NCBI GenBank assembly: GCA_963678565.1
Contig: OY782875.1
Span: 2,418,001 to 2,482,000 of the forward strand
Length of the DNA stretch: 64,000 nt
From: SKHV01 sp963678565
GTDB lineage: Bacteria > Bacteroidota > Bacteroidia > Bacteroidales > Prolixibacteraceae
Direction: 5' to 3'
The position numbers were made by a program, and so were the translations under genes. This document shows, in pieces, positions 8,870 through 15,924 of the stretch (position 1 is its first letter; the number at the start of each line of letters is the position of its first letter). A model generated the notes under the pieces. That model was given only the letters and a program-made list of their open reading frames with translations, searched no databases and was not told the DNA's origin.

Positions 8870-9856
8870 ATGACTCAATTAAATACAACCTACATGGGAT
8901 TAACTTTGAAAAATCCTCTTGTAGCAGGTAGTTCAGGTTTAACAAATTCGGTTAAACAAATTAAGCACTTAGCTGATTCAGGAATTGGTGCTGTCGTTTT
9001 AAAATCGCTTTTTGAAGAACAAATCAATCTTGAAGTTAATAATGTTCTTGGAAGTAATGATCAAAATCTGGGGTATCCCGAGGCTGAAGATTACATTAAA
9101 GGATATACCAAAATGAATTCGCTTCAAAAATATCTCGAATTAATAAAAGAAGCGAAACAGGAAGTTGAAATTCCAATCATGGCAAGCATCAATTGTTTAA
9201 GCGCTTCCGATTGGGTTGAATTTGCAGGTGATATTGAAAAAGCCGGAGCCGATGGAATTGTTTTGAATGTGTTTGAATTGCCAACCGATCGTAATAAAAC
9301 CTCTAACGAAATTGAGCAAAAATACATTGATATAATAAAAGCAGTTAGAAAGATTGTTTCGATACCTGTTGCTATTAAAATTGGTCATAATTTCACCAAC
9401 CTAATTCGTATGGTGGATCAATTGTATGCAAATGGAGCGCAAGGAGTTGTTTTATTTAACCGTTTTTACGAGCCTGATTTTGATCTGCAAAAATTAGAAT
9501 TTGTGTCTTCAGAGGTGATGTCGTCTCCTTCTGATTTGCGTTCTGTTTTACGATGGACCGGTATTGTAAAAGGAGCTTTACCAAAAGTTGAAATTGCAGC
9601 ATCAACCGGAATTCATGACGGAAGTGGAGCTATCAAGCAGCTTTTAGCAGGTGCTCAAACCGTTCAATTGTGTTCTACGTTGTATCTCAATGGTTTTGAT
9701 ACCATCAACGAAATATTATCGGAAATGAAAACGTTCATGAATTCATGGAATTTTACGAAAATTGATGATTTCAGAGGAAGGATGAGTTATTCCAATATTC
9801 CGAATCCTACGGTATATGAGCGGGCTCAGTTTATGAAATATTTTTCAAGCAAATAA
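8870..9856 (+). CDS. Dihydroorotate dehydrogenase-like flavoprotein
   Basis: A 328-residue TIM-barrel protein of the DHOD family. The start TTYMGLTLKNPLVAGSSGLT, SINCLSASDWV, VAIKIGHNF and AASTGIHDGSGAIKQLLAGAQ match FMN-binding DHOD enzymes. It differs from pyrimidine-pathway PyrD and resembles the separate dihydroorotate-dehydrogenase-like group often seen in Bacteroidota, so pyrD is not assigned. The likely reaction is oxidation or reduction of a pyrimidine-like substrate with FMN. Terminator-like sequence follows. Confidence 0.85.
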   Translation: MTQLNTTYMGLTLKNPLVAGSSGLTNSVKQIKHLADSGIGAVVLKSLFEEQINLEVNNVLGSNDQNLGYPEAEDYIKGYTKMNSLQKYLELIKEAKQEVEIPIMASINCLSASDWVEFAGDIEKAGADGIVLNVFELPTDRNKTSNEIEQKYIDIIKAVRKIVSIPVAIKIGHNFTNLIRMVDQLYANGAQGVVLFNRFYEPDFDLQKLEFVSSEVMSSPSDLRSVLRWTGIVKGALPKVEIAASTGIHDGSGAIKQLLAGAQTVQLCSTLYLNGFDTINEILSEMKTFMNSWNFTKIDDFRGRMSYSNIPNPTVYERAQFMKYFSSK

Positions 9857-9870
9857 TAAAGAAATTTAAA

Positions 9871-9912
9871 GAGGAAGGAAAAGTTCAAACAACATTTTTT
9901 TCCTCATTTATT
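9871..9912 (+). terminator. Terminator after the dihydroorotate-dehydrogenase-like gene
   Basis: GAGGAA (9871-9876) pairs with TTCCTC (9900-9905), with further A-T and G-T pairs inside, followed by a T-rich tail. Confidence 0.5.
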
Positions 9913-9932
9913 TATATAACAATTTAATAAAA

Positions 9933-10925
9933 ATGAAAATTCTCTTTTTAGGAGGTACCGGAATTATTAGTTCTGCTTGTTCAAACTTAGCAATAAGCAA
10001 AGAGTTTGATTTGTATCTTTTAAACAGAGGGAGTTCCCAAAGCCTCAGACCAGCGCCGAAAGAAGCAACAATTATCGAAGCAGATATTCGAAATAAACAC
10101 ACTGTGTTAGAGGCAATTGGAGATCTGACTTTCGATGTGGTAGTTGATTGGTTATCATTTAATGAGGCACAAATTGCCCAATCAATAGAAATATTCGAAA
10201 ATCGCACAAAGCAATATATATTTATTAGTTCGGCTTCAGTTTACCAAACACCACCAAAATCGTTGCCTGTAACAGAGAATACACCAGTTATTAATCCTTA
10301 TTGGCAATATGCACAAGATAAAATCGCTTGCGAACGGTTAATTGAACGTAAGGCAGAAAAATCAAACGCTAATTTCACGATTGTTCGACCATCGCACACT
10401 TACGATGCAACAAGAGTTCCAATCACGGGGAATTATACTTCTGTTGCCCGAATGATGACAGGAAAACCTGCAATTGTTGTTGGTGATGGAACTTCGGTAT
10501 GGACTTTAACCAATCATCGTGATTTTGCAATTGGAATTACCGGATTGTTTTTGAATCCTAAAGCTTATAATGAAATTTTTCATATTACCTCCGACGAATT
10601 GCTAACATGGAATAACATTGTTGAAATTGTTGCAGAGGCTTTTGAAGTAGAACCAATCATTAAACAAGTTCCTGTAAATTTAATTTCGAAATTTGATACA
10701 GAATTTGGAGCTGGCATGCTAGGCGATAAAATGCACTCAATGATCTTCGACAATTCAAAAATAAAAGCAGCTGTTCCAGAATTTAATTGTTCAGTATCCT
10801 TTAGCCAAGGTGCAAAAGAAATGGCAAATTGGCATAAAGAAAACCAAACGCTTGTCGATTATCGAAAGGATTTCGACCTGTTAAGCGACCAGCTCGTTGC
10901 CGAATTATCAAAAATTGGTTTATAA
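9933..10925 (+). CDS. NAD-dependent epimerase/dehydratase (extended/atypical SDR)
   Basis: A 330-residue Rossmann-fold protein. It opens with the nucleotide-binding motif LGGTGIIS, has SSASVY in the active-site strand and a YAQDK sequence matching the catalytic YxxxK. These point to a nucleoside-sugar-epimerase-like or isoflavone-reductase-like SDR. The substrate is not evident: no sugar-nucleotide gene lies beside it. It is preceded by a terminator and followed by a new promoter, so it seems to be a separate unit. Confidence 0.85.
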   Translation: MKILFLGGTGIISSACSNLAISKEFDLYLLNRGSSQSLRPAPKEATIIEADIRNKHTVLEAIGDLTFDVVVDWLSFNEAQIAQSIEIFENRTKQYIFISSASVYQTPPKSLPVTENTPVINPYWQYAQDKIACERLIERKAEKSNANFTIVRPSHTYDATRVPITGNYTSVARMMTGKPAIVVGDGTSVWTLTNHRDFAIGITGLFLNPKAYNEIFHITSDELLTWNNIVEIVAEAFEVEPIIKQVPVNLISKFDTEFGAGMLGDKMHSMIFDNSKIKAAVPEFNCSVSFSQGAKEMANWHKENQTLVDYRKDFDLLSDQLVAELSKIGL

Positions 10926-10936
10926 TCAGATCCCAA

Positions 10937-10965
10937 TTTCTTTTTCAACTTATTTCTTAAATTTG
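10937..10965 (+). promoter_or_regulatory. Promoter for the small lipoprotein / YkgJ / pdxB group
   Basis: A -7 box TAAATTTG (10958-10965) lies 20 bases before the ATG at 10986, with a TTTC -33 box (10937-10940) 17 bases upstream. Confidence 0.55.
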
Positions 10966-10985
10966 TTTTCAGAAACAAAAAACTC

Positions 10986-11393
10986 ATGCGCATTATATTA
11001 TCTTTTTTATTATTGTTTACAATTATTGGTTGTTCTGAAAAAGTTACCTCCACTTATAATTTAAGCAATCCAAAATTGACTAAGGAAACAAAAGATTCAA
11101 TATTTGTTGAAGTTGATAACTCCAATTCAATTTTGCAATTAACAGGAACGATTAACCTCATCGAAGGTCAATGCGAGGTGATTTTATACGATCCTCATAT
11201 TGATTCCTTAAATGATGGATCAACTGAACGCCGAATAGTTTATAACCAAATTTATAAAGCACCAACAAGGGTTAAAATAGATCAACAGTTTGCCCCATCT
11301 TCTGGTGAACACACTTTATTTTATTCTGTTAAAAGATTTAATGACATTGCTCCTGATGGAAATTTAAAACTTGAGCTAATTAATCAATATTGA
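10986..11393 (+). CDS. Small hypothetical lipoprotein
   Basis: A 135-residue protein with a signal peptide and a clear lipobox TIIGC (C16), so it is probably anchored to a membrane. The mature part is beta-rich, with no family I recognise. Only one base separates its stop from the ATG of the YkgJ-type gene, so the two are cotranscribed. Its role is unknown. Confidence 0.75.
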   Translation: MRIILSFLLLFTIIGCSEKVTSTYNLSNPKLTKETKDSIFVEVDNSNSILQLTGTINLIEGQCEVILYDPHIDSLNDGSTERRIVYNQIYKAPTRVKIDQQFAPSSGEHTLFYSVKRFNDIAPDGNLKLELINQY

Positions 11394-11394
11394 A

Positions 11395-12114
11395 ATGAGT
11401 AAAGCAGAAGAATATTGGCAAAAAATTGATGAAGCCTTTTTTAAGGACGGTTATAATTTGGCAAAATTTTATATCCCTAATGAGATTACAAAAGACAACT
11501 TGTTTAAAGCTCAAAAAGCATTATATGAGCAAATTGAAGAAGTGATTTCAGCATTTGAAGAGCGAACAAAAACTCAAGATTCAAATATAGAATGTAAGAA
11601 AGGTTGCAGTTTCTGTTGCCACCAAACCGTATTAGCCACTCCATTAGAATTATTCTATTTGGCTGAATTTGTTGATAAGAAATACAAAGGATCAATTAAA
11701 GATCATATTTTAGGCGAGGCCGAAGCAAGAAAGAATAAAACAAGCAATTTAAAAACTACTGCGGCTTTAAAAGTCAAACATCCTTGTCCGCTGTTACACC
11801 CTAAAATGGGATATTGCAGAGCCTATAATGCTCGTCCAATGGCTTGCCGGATCTATTTATCTTCAAGTGTGAAAAGTTGTCAAGATGATTTAAATACCCC
11901 CAACAACGATTCAATTTATCCAGAATTATTTGAGCTCCCGTTAAGGGCCGGTAAAATGATGAATGAAGGATTTCTGGCAAGAATAAGAGAAGGAAAGTTT
12001 GAGACACTTCAAGTTTTTGAAAACAGTATTGAAGAAGGCTTACTAACGGCTTTGCAACCAAATGCATTCAACAAATGGCTACAAGAAAAGAAAGTGTTTA
12101 AGAAAATGAATTAA
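11395..12114 (+). CDS. YkgJ-family cysteine-cluster protein
   Basis: A 239-residue protein with the YkgJ-type putative metal or iron-sulfur site: CxxxCxxCC at C67, C71, C74 and C75, then HPCPLL and CRAYNARPMACR further on. The biochemical role of this family is poorly known; a zinc or iron-sulfur-binding oxidoreductase function has been suggested. It sits between a lipoprotein (one-base gap) and pdxB (seven-base gap), within one probable operon. Confidence 0.85.
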   Translation: MSKAEEYWQKIDEAFFKDGYNLAKFYIPNEITKDNLFKAQKALYEQIEEVISAFEERTKTQDSNIECKKGCSFCCHQTVLATPLELFYLAEFVDKKYKGSIKDHILGEAEARKNKTSNLKTTAALKVKHPCPLLHPKMGYCRAYNARPMACRIYLSSSVKSCQDDLNTPNNDSIYPELFELPLRAGKMMNEGFLARIREGKFETLQVFENSIEEGLLTALQPNAFNKWLQEKKVFKKMN

Positions 12115-12121
12115 CATTACA

Positions 12122-13252
12122 TTGAATATGAAAGTTATAATTGACGATAAAATTCCATATATAAGAGGCGCATTAGAACCGTTTGCTGAAGTTGTTTATG
12201 CAGCAGGCAAAGATACAACACCAGAAATGGTGAAAGATGCGGATGCATTAATCACAAGAACCCGAACCATCTGTAAGGAAGAATTATTAAAAGGTTCGAA
12301 GGTCAAAATGATTGCAACAGCCACCATTGGTTTTGATCACATCGATGTAAATTATTGTAAGCAAAATGGAATAGAATGGACCAATGCACCTGGATGTAAT
12401 TCTTGGTCGGTAGTGCAATATTTGATGTCTGCACTTTTTTACATTTCGAAAACCGACAAGATCGAATTAAAAGGAAAAACCATAGGAATCATTGGTGTTG
12501 GAATGGTTGGCTCAAAAGTGGCTAAGATTTGTGAATTAATCGGAATGAGAGTTCTATTGAACGATCCTCCAAGATCAAGAAAAGAAGGGGAGAAGGACTT
12601 TGTTTCGTTAGATGTGATAAAAGAGCAAGCCGATTTCATTACAGTTCATACACCTCTAACTGCCGAAGGAAAGGATAAAACTTTTCATTTGATTAATGAT
12701 CAGTTTATTAAGGATTGTAAGAAGAAAATCTATTTTATTAATGCTGCAAGAGGTGAAATTATGGATACTGCTGCAATTTTAAGTGGCATTTCTACTTCTA
12801 AAATAATAAAAACTTGTATTGATTGTTGGGAACAGGAGCCGGATATTAATAGAGAATTATTGGCTCAATCATTTATCTCAACTCCCCATATTGCAGGATA
12901 CTCTAAAGATGGAAAAGCCAATGGCACCAAAATGAGCATTCAGGCACTAAGCAAAAAATTCAATTTAGGAATTGATAATTGGATTCCGGAACAAATTGAG
13001 CTACCTGCTAACACGAAAATTAAACTCGATGGCAATCAAGGGGACTTGTATGATCGGCTGTCTAAGCTTTTTCTTACAACTTATCCTATTTGGGATGACG
13101 TGGAAAGATTAAAGTCGAATCCAGAACAGTTTGAAAAATTACGTGGAAATTATCCTGTAAGACGAGAATTTCCGGTGTATACCATTATAGGTGAAAACTT
13201 GAATGCCCAAGAAATTAATCTTTATTCGGAAATAGGCTTCCAGATTGCGTAA
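12122..13252 (+). CDS. pdxB: Erythronate-4-phosphate dehydrogenase PdxB
   Basis: A D-isomer-specific 2-hydroxyacid dehydrogenase of 376 residues that oxidises 4-phosphoerythronate in the DXP-dependent branch of PLP synthesis. The N-terminal ATIGFDHID and NAPGCNS, the NAD-binding GIIGVGMVGSKVA, the NAARGEIMD segment and the catalytic histidine region TPHIAGYS all fit. The C-terminal extension after the histidine is typical of PdxB dimers. The start could be ATG at 12122 or the ATG at 12128 (MKVII), which looks equally natural. The gene is closed by a palindromic terminator. Confidence 0.93.
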   Translation: MNMKVIIDDKIPYIRGALEPFAEVVYAAGKDTTPEMVKDADALITRTRTICKEELLKGSKVKMIATATIGFDHIDVNYCKQNGIEWTNAPGCNSWSVVQYLMSALFYISKTDKIELKGKTIGIIGVGMVGSKVAKICELIGMRVLLNDPPRSRKEGEKDFVSLDVIKEQADFITVHTPLTAEGKDKTFHLINDQFIKDCKKKIYFINAARGEIMDTAAILSGISTSKIIKTCIDCWEQEPDINRELLAQSFISTPHIAGYSKDGKANGTKMSIQALSKKFNLGIDNWIPEQIELPANTKIKLDGNQGDLYDRLSKLFLTTYPIWDDVERLKSNPEQFEKLRGNYPVRREFPVYTIIGENLNAQEINLYSEIGFQIA

Positions 13253-13260
13253 ATACAAAA

Positions 13261-13300
13261 TAAAAAGAGGAAAAAATCAATTGATTTTTTCCTCTTTTTA
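13261..13300. terminator. Bidirectional terminator, 40-base perfect palindrome
   Basis: Bases 13261-13280 are the exact reverse complement of 13281-13300, with A-run and T-run ends. It sits between convergent pdxB and the redoxin gene and can end both transcripts. Confidence 0.85.
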
Positions 13301-13319
13301 TAATTATAATTAAAACTAT

Positions 13320-13928
13320 TTAGTCCGTTTTTCTTTTTATACTGCAACCTAGGTTTCTTGTTTCTGTAACAGCTATTGCTTCTCCATTTCCTAAACTAGT
13401 CAATGCATCTTTTAAATAGAAGTCTTCAACTTTTGCTGCATCGCTATGACTATCATCAATAGCACCTTTATAAACTAGTTTCAAGTCTTTGTCGAATAAG
13501 AATACATGTGGGGTTGTTTGAGCTCCAAAAGCATTCGCAACAACACTTTCCTTATCTAATAAATAAGGCCATTTGTAATTGTTCTTCTTTGCATGTGCTT
13601 GCATTGCCTCCCAAGAATCGTCGTTATCTCTTTTCTTATAGTTACTGTTTAGTAAAACAACACCAACCTTATTATCTTTGGCAATCTCATTAACCATTGG
13701 ATAACGATCTTCCCATGCAACTACAAATGGACAAGTATTACAAGAGAATATTACTAAAAGTCCATTGTCTTTTTTCAAATCACTTAATGAATGCGTTTGA
13801 CCAGAAGTGGCACAATTCATTTCAATTTCTGCACTAGGCAATTTATCATCGATAGATAAAACCGGGTTTTGTGCATTTAATATTACCGTTAGAGCTAGAA
13901 GTAAGCTAGTTGTAATAATGCTTTTCAT
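13320..13928 (-). CDS. Secreted thioredoxin-family redoxin
   Basis: A 202-residue AhpC/TSA-redoxin-like thiol protein. A signal peptide (about 1-19, ending NAQ) places it outside the cytoplasm. The redox motif is CNTCPF (C63 and C66). The segments GVVLLNSNYKKRDNDDSWEAM and TTPHVFLFDKDLKLVYKGAIDDSH match the family seen next to many Bacteroidota envelope genes. It probably reduces or oxidises disulfides in the periplasm. It is convergent with pdxB, and no partner is obvious. Confidence 0.87.
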   Translation of the reverse strand: MKSIITTSLLLALTVILNAQNPVLSIDDKLPSAEIEMNCATSGQTHSLSDLKKDNGLLVIFSCNTCPFVVAWEDRYPMVNEIAKDNKVGVVLLNSNYKKRDNDDSWEAMQAHAKKNNYKWPYLLDKESVVANAFGAQTTPHVFLFDKDLKLVYKGAIDDSHSDAAKVEDFYLKDALTSLGNGEAIAVTETRNLGCSIKRKTD

Positions 13929-14024
13929 TTTAATTAAAGTTTTGATTCACTGTAAAAACAGATTTAGCAGATTAAAGTTTTCTGCAAACTATTAATTAAA
14001 GCTTATTTAACTTTTTTAAACGAT

Positions 14025-14049
14025 AAAAGCCCGAACGCTACATTCGGGC
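14025..14049 (-). terminator. Minus-strand terminator of the anti-sigma-like gene
   Basis: GCCCGAA (14029-14035) pairs with TTCGGGC (14043-14049) around a seven-base loop. Read on the minus strand it is followed by TTTT. Confidence 0.7.
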
Positions 14050-14089
14050 ATAAGTATTATCATGAAGTATTTTCTAACTAATTTGAATT

Positions 14090-14117
14090 GTGAAGGGTCA
14101 AAAGTGAAGGGTCAAAA
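14090..14117. repeat. Tandem duplication of a 14-base unit
   Basis: GTGAAGGGTCAAAA occurs twice in direct succession (14090-14103 and 14104-14117) just downstream of the anti-sigma-like gene. No function is evident. Confidence 0.8.
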
Positions 14118-14160
14118 ATAAAGTATTACAATTCAATAAGTATTTATCAATCTTGCGTGT

Positions 14161-15414
14161 TTAACGTATTTTTCTCAATAATTCTTTCGCGTTTTGTTTG
14201 TAGTAACTATTGCTTTCTGCAATATCATTAATCAATTTTACTCCTTTAATCTTTTCTTCTGTTTTGAGTAGACAAAGTGCCATATACCACTCGGCTTGCT
14301 CAACATAAAGATTGTCTTTCTCTTGAATTACAAAACTGTAAAAAGTAATTGCAGATTCGTAGTTTTCAAGTTGTTGGCAACTTAAACCAGAGTAGAAGTT
14401 ACACATTGGATGCATTTTGTTTTCATCAAGAACAGTCTTGAATTTTTCGATTGCATTTTTATAGTTCTGCTGATTATATAAATCAACTCCTAAAGCGGCA
14501 ACATCCATCGATGTGGTTGCAGATCTAACAAAACCGGTTGCATCGTATGGTTTGTAATTATTGCTGTAAATTTCATCAAAATTCGACGGTTTCTGATTAA
14601 ACGTAAACGCTCCGATAGAAACTACTGCAGCAACTGAAGCGGCGGCACCAATCAATTTAGCTTTATTTCCGGAAATAATTCTAAACTGTTTGTTTGATTT
14701 TGCTTCCTCCTTTACAATATCACCTAATGAGGCTCGAAGATCCATAATATCATCTTCTTGTATGGCATCATTAATTTCTGATTGTAAATTCAACTCATTT
14801 CTTAAACTCTGATTATCATTCAATTCATCCTCGAACTGAACTAGATTATCATCGATTAATAATCCTTGTAAGTAATCATCAATTTGATTAATCTTTTCAC
14901 CTTTAATCATCGATTCTTCCTCGGTAATATTGCTTAAGCTTTGACGAAGATCCATGATGTCAGTTTCTGAGATTGCCTCATTAACTTCTCGATGAATAGT
15001 AACATTGTTCTGAAGTAAATCGCTTGATTCAAGTTCTAATTTTATTTCATTCATCAAATCCTCACAGAGCTCATTGTCAAGATATTGATCAATTTGAATA
15101 TCATTAAAAACCTGTCCTCCAGACTTTGTAATATTATTTAGATTTGCGCGTAAATCTGCTATATCATTTTCCTGAACTGCTTCTTCAATTTCTTTCCAAA
15201 GAGAATCTTCAACAGTTTTAGGTATCGAAAAATCTAATGAATCTAGATTCTCAATGTCATGTATTTCTTCTGTAAGCGCCTTTTTATGGTTGTTGATGTG
15301 AATTTTCTTGATCGAAGAATCGCTCGAATCGTCAAAATTCTTATCAACATTATAGCGAATATCGTGTAGGTTGTTCGCTAAATCAAAAGCACTATTTTTA
15401 GACTTACTTTTCAT
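14161..15414 (-). CDS. Anti-sigma-like single-span membrane protein with repeated N-terminal module and TPR region
   Basis: A 417-residue protein. Its N-terminal 240 residues hold three related units about 69 residues apart, each ending in a D-I-x-D-L-R signature (DIADLR, DIMDLR, DIMDLR near residues 84, 152 and 222). The second and third units begin with QIDQYLDNEL and QIDDYLQGLL, the pattern of Bacteroidota anti-sigma N-terminal domains. One transmembrane segment follows (about 253-272), then a periplasmic TPR-like part (about 305-417). The start at 15414 (MKSKSKN) is preferred to 15474 because the extra 20 residues look unrelated. The neighbours are a double-glycine peptide, a CHAT protease and an ECF sigma factor, which suggests it sequesters that sigma factor. 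Function is inferred. Confidence 0.78.
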   Translation of the reverse strand: MKSKSKNSAFDLANNLHDIRYNVDKNFDDSSDSSIKKIHINNHKKALTEEIHDIENLDSLDFSIPKTVEDSLWKEIEEAVQENDIADLRANLNNITKSGGQVFNDIQIDQYLDNELCEDLMNEIKLELESSDLLQNNVTIHREVNEAISETDIMDLRQSLSNITEEESMIKGEKINQIDDYLQGLLIDDNLVQFEDELNDNQSLRNELNLQSEINDAIQEDDIMDLRASLGDIVKEEAKSNKQFRIISGNKAKLIGAAASVAAVVSIGAFTFNQKPSNFDEIYSNNYKPYDATGFVRSATTSMDVAALGVDLYNQQNYKNAIEKFKTVLDENKMHPMCNFYSGLSCQQLENYESAITFYSFVIQEKDNLYVEQAEWYMALCLLKTEEKIKGVKLINDIAESNSYYKQNAKELLRKIR

Positions 15415-15543
15415 TGTCGATATATTAGTTATTAATTCGTTAACAAATAACGATGTTTTTATAGAATACAACAAACTGTTGTAGCATTTTTTCCATTCCG
15501 GGTGTACTATCTCTCAAACATTCGAACCCACCTATCACATAAC

Positions 15544-15555
15544 GTATACGTATAC
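15544..15555. promoter_or_regulatory. 12-base palindrome upstream of the anti-sigma-like gene
   Basis: GTATACGTATAC is its own reverse complement and lies in the gap between the anti-sigma-like gene and the small peptide gene. It could be an operator, but only one copy is present. Confidence 0.3.
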
Positions 15556-15673
15556 TTCCAAAAACAGTACGACAATACAATTAATTCTAACAATACCTAA
15601 TATGGTTATTGTTGTTGATATTTGTGACAAAATATTATCTAATCACAAACTCTAATATTTTTTGTTAGGCTAA

Positions 15674-15808
15674 TTAACGCTTGAAACGGCCTTCAAATGG
15701 ATCGTCATCATTTACAGGAGGAACATCACCACCTTTTACATGTACCATTTCGTTTACTGATAATAATTCAATGTTGGTTGTAGCGAAAAAATCGTTAATA
15801 CTTTTCAT
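15674..15808 (-). CDS. 44-residue peptide with double-glycine leader motif
   Basis: A short gene found by reading the gap between the anti-sigma-like and CHAT genes. It reads ATG to TAA on the minus strand. Residues 13-27 (IELLSVNEMVHVKGG) match the LS..EM..VKGG leader seen on small exported or modified peptides of Bacteroidota, with the Gly-Gly at 26-27. The 17 residues after it are rich in Asp and Pro and end in basic GRFKR; there is no cysteine. No peptidase-transporter or radical SAM enzyme is nearby. It is probably cotranscribed with the anti-sigma-like gene and lies 116 bases from the divergent CHAT protease gene. It could be a protease substrate or a signal peptide; both ideas are inference. 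Confidence 0.65.
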   Translation of the reverse strand: MKSINDFFATTNIELLSVNEMVHVKGGDVPPVNDDDPFEGRFKR

Positions 15809-15924
15809 GATAAATAATTTTGATTGTTAATACTTATAATTTTTGACCTTCACTACTTTATTCTTATACTTGCTAAAAGGTTACCCTCTAAAAAGGGAAA
15901 TATTTAACAAAAAGACATAAACAA

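Noticed and set aside
8870..9856. Assignment as pyrimidine-pathway PyrD
   Set aside because: The sequence fits the separate dihydroorotate-dehydrogenase-like group and no pyrimidine genes are nearby.
9908..10207. A 99-codon minus-strand ORF over the SDR epimerase gene
   Set aside because: It is antisense to a clear Rossmann-fold gene and shows no motif.
13261..13300. The 40-base palindrome considered as an operator or mobile-element end
   Set aside because: Its A-run/T-run ends and place between convergent genes fit a bidirectional terminator.
14029..14117. The GTGAAGGGTCAAAA tandem pair considered as the start of a CRISPR or attachment site
   Set aside because: Only two copies with no spacer; no integrase, cas gene or tRNA nearby.
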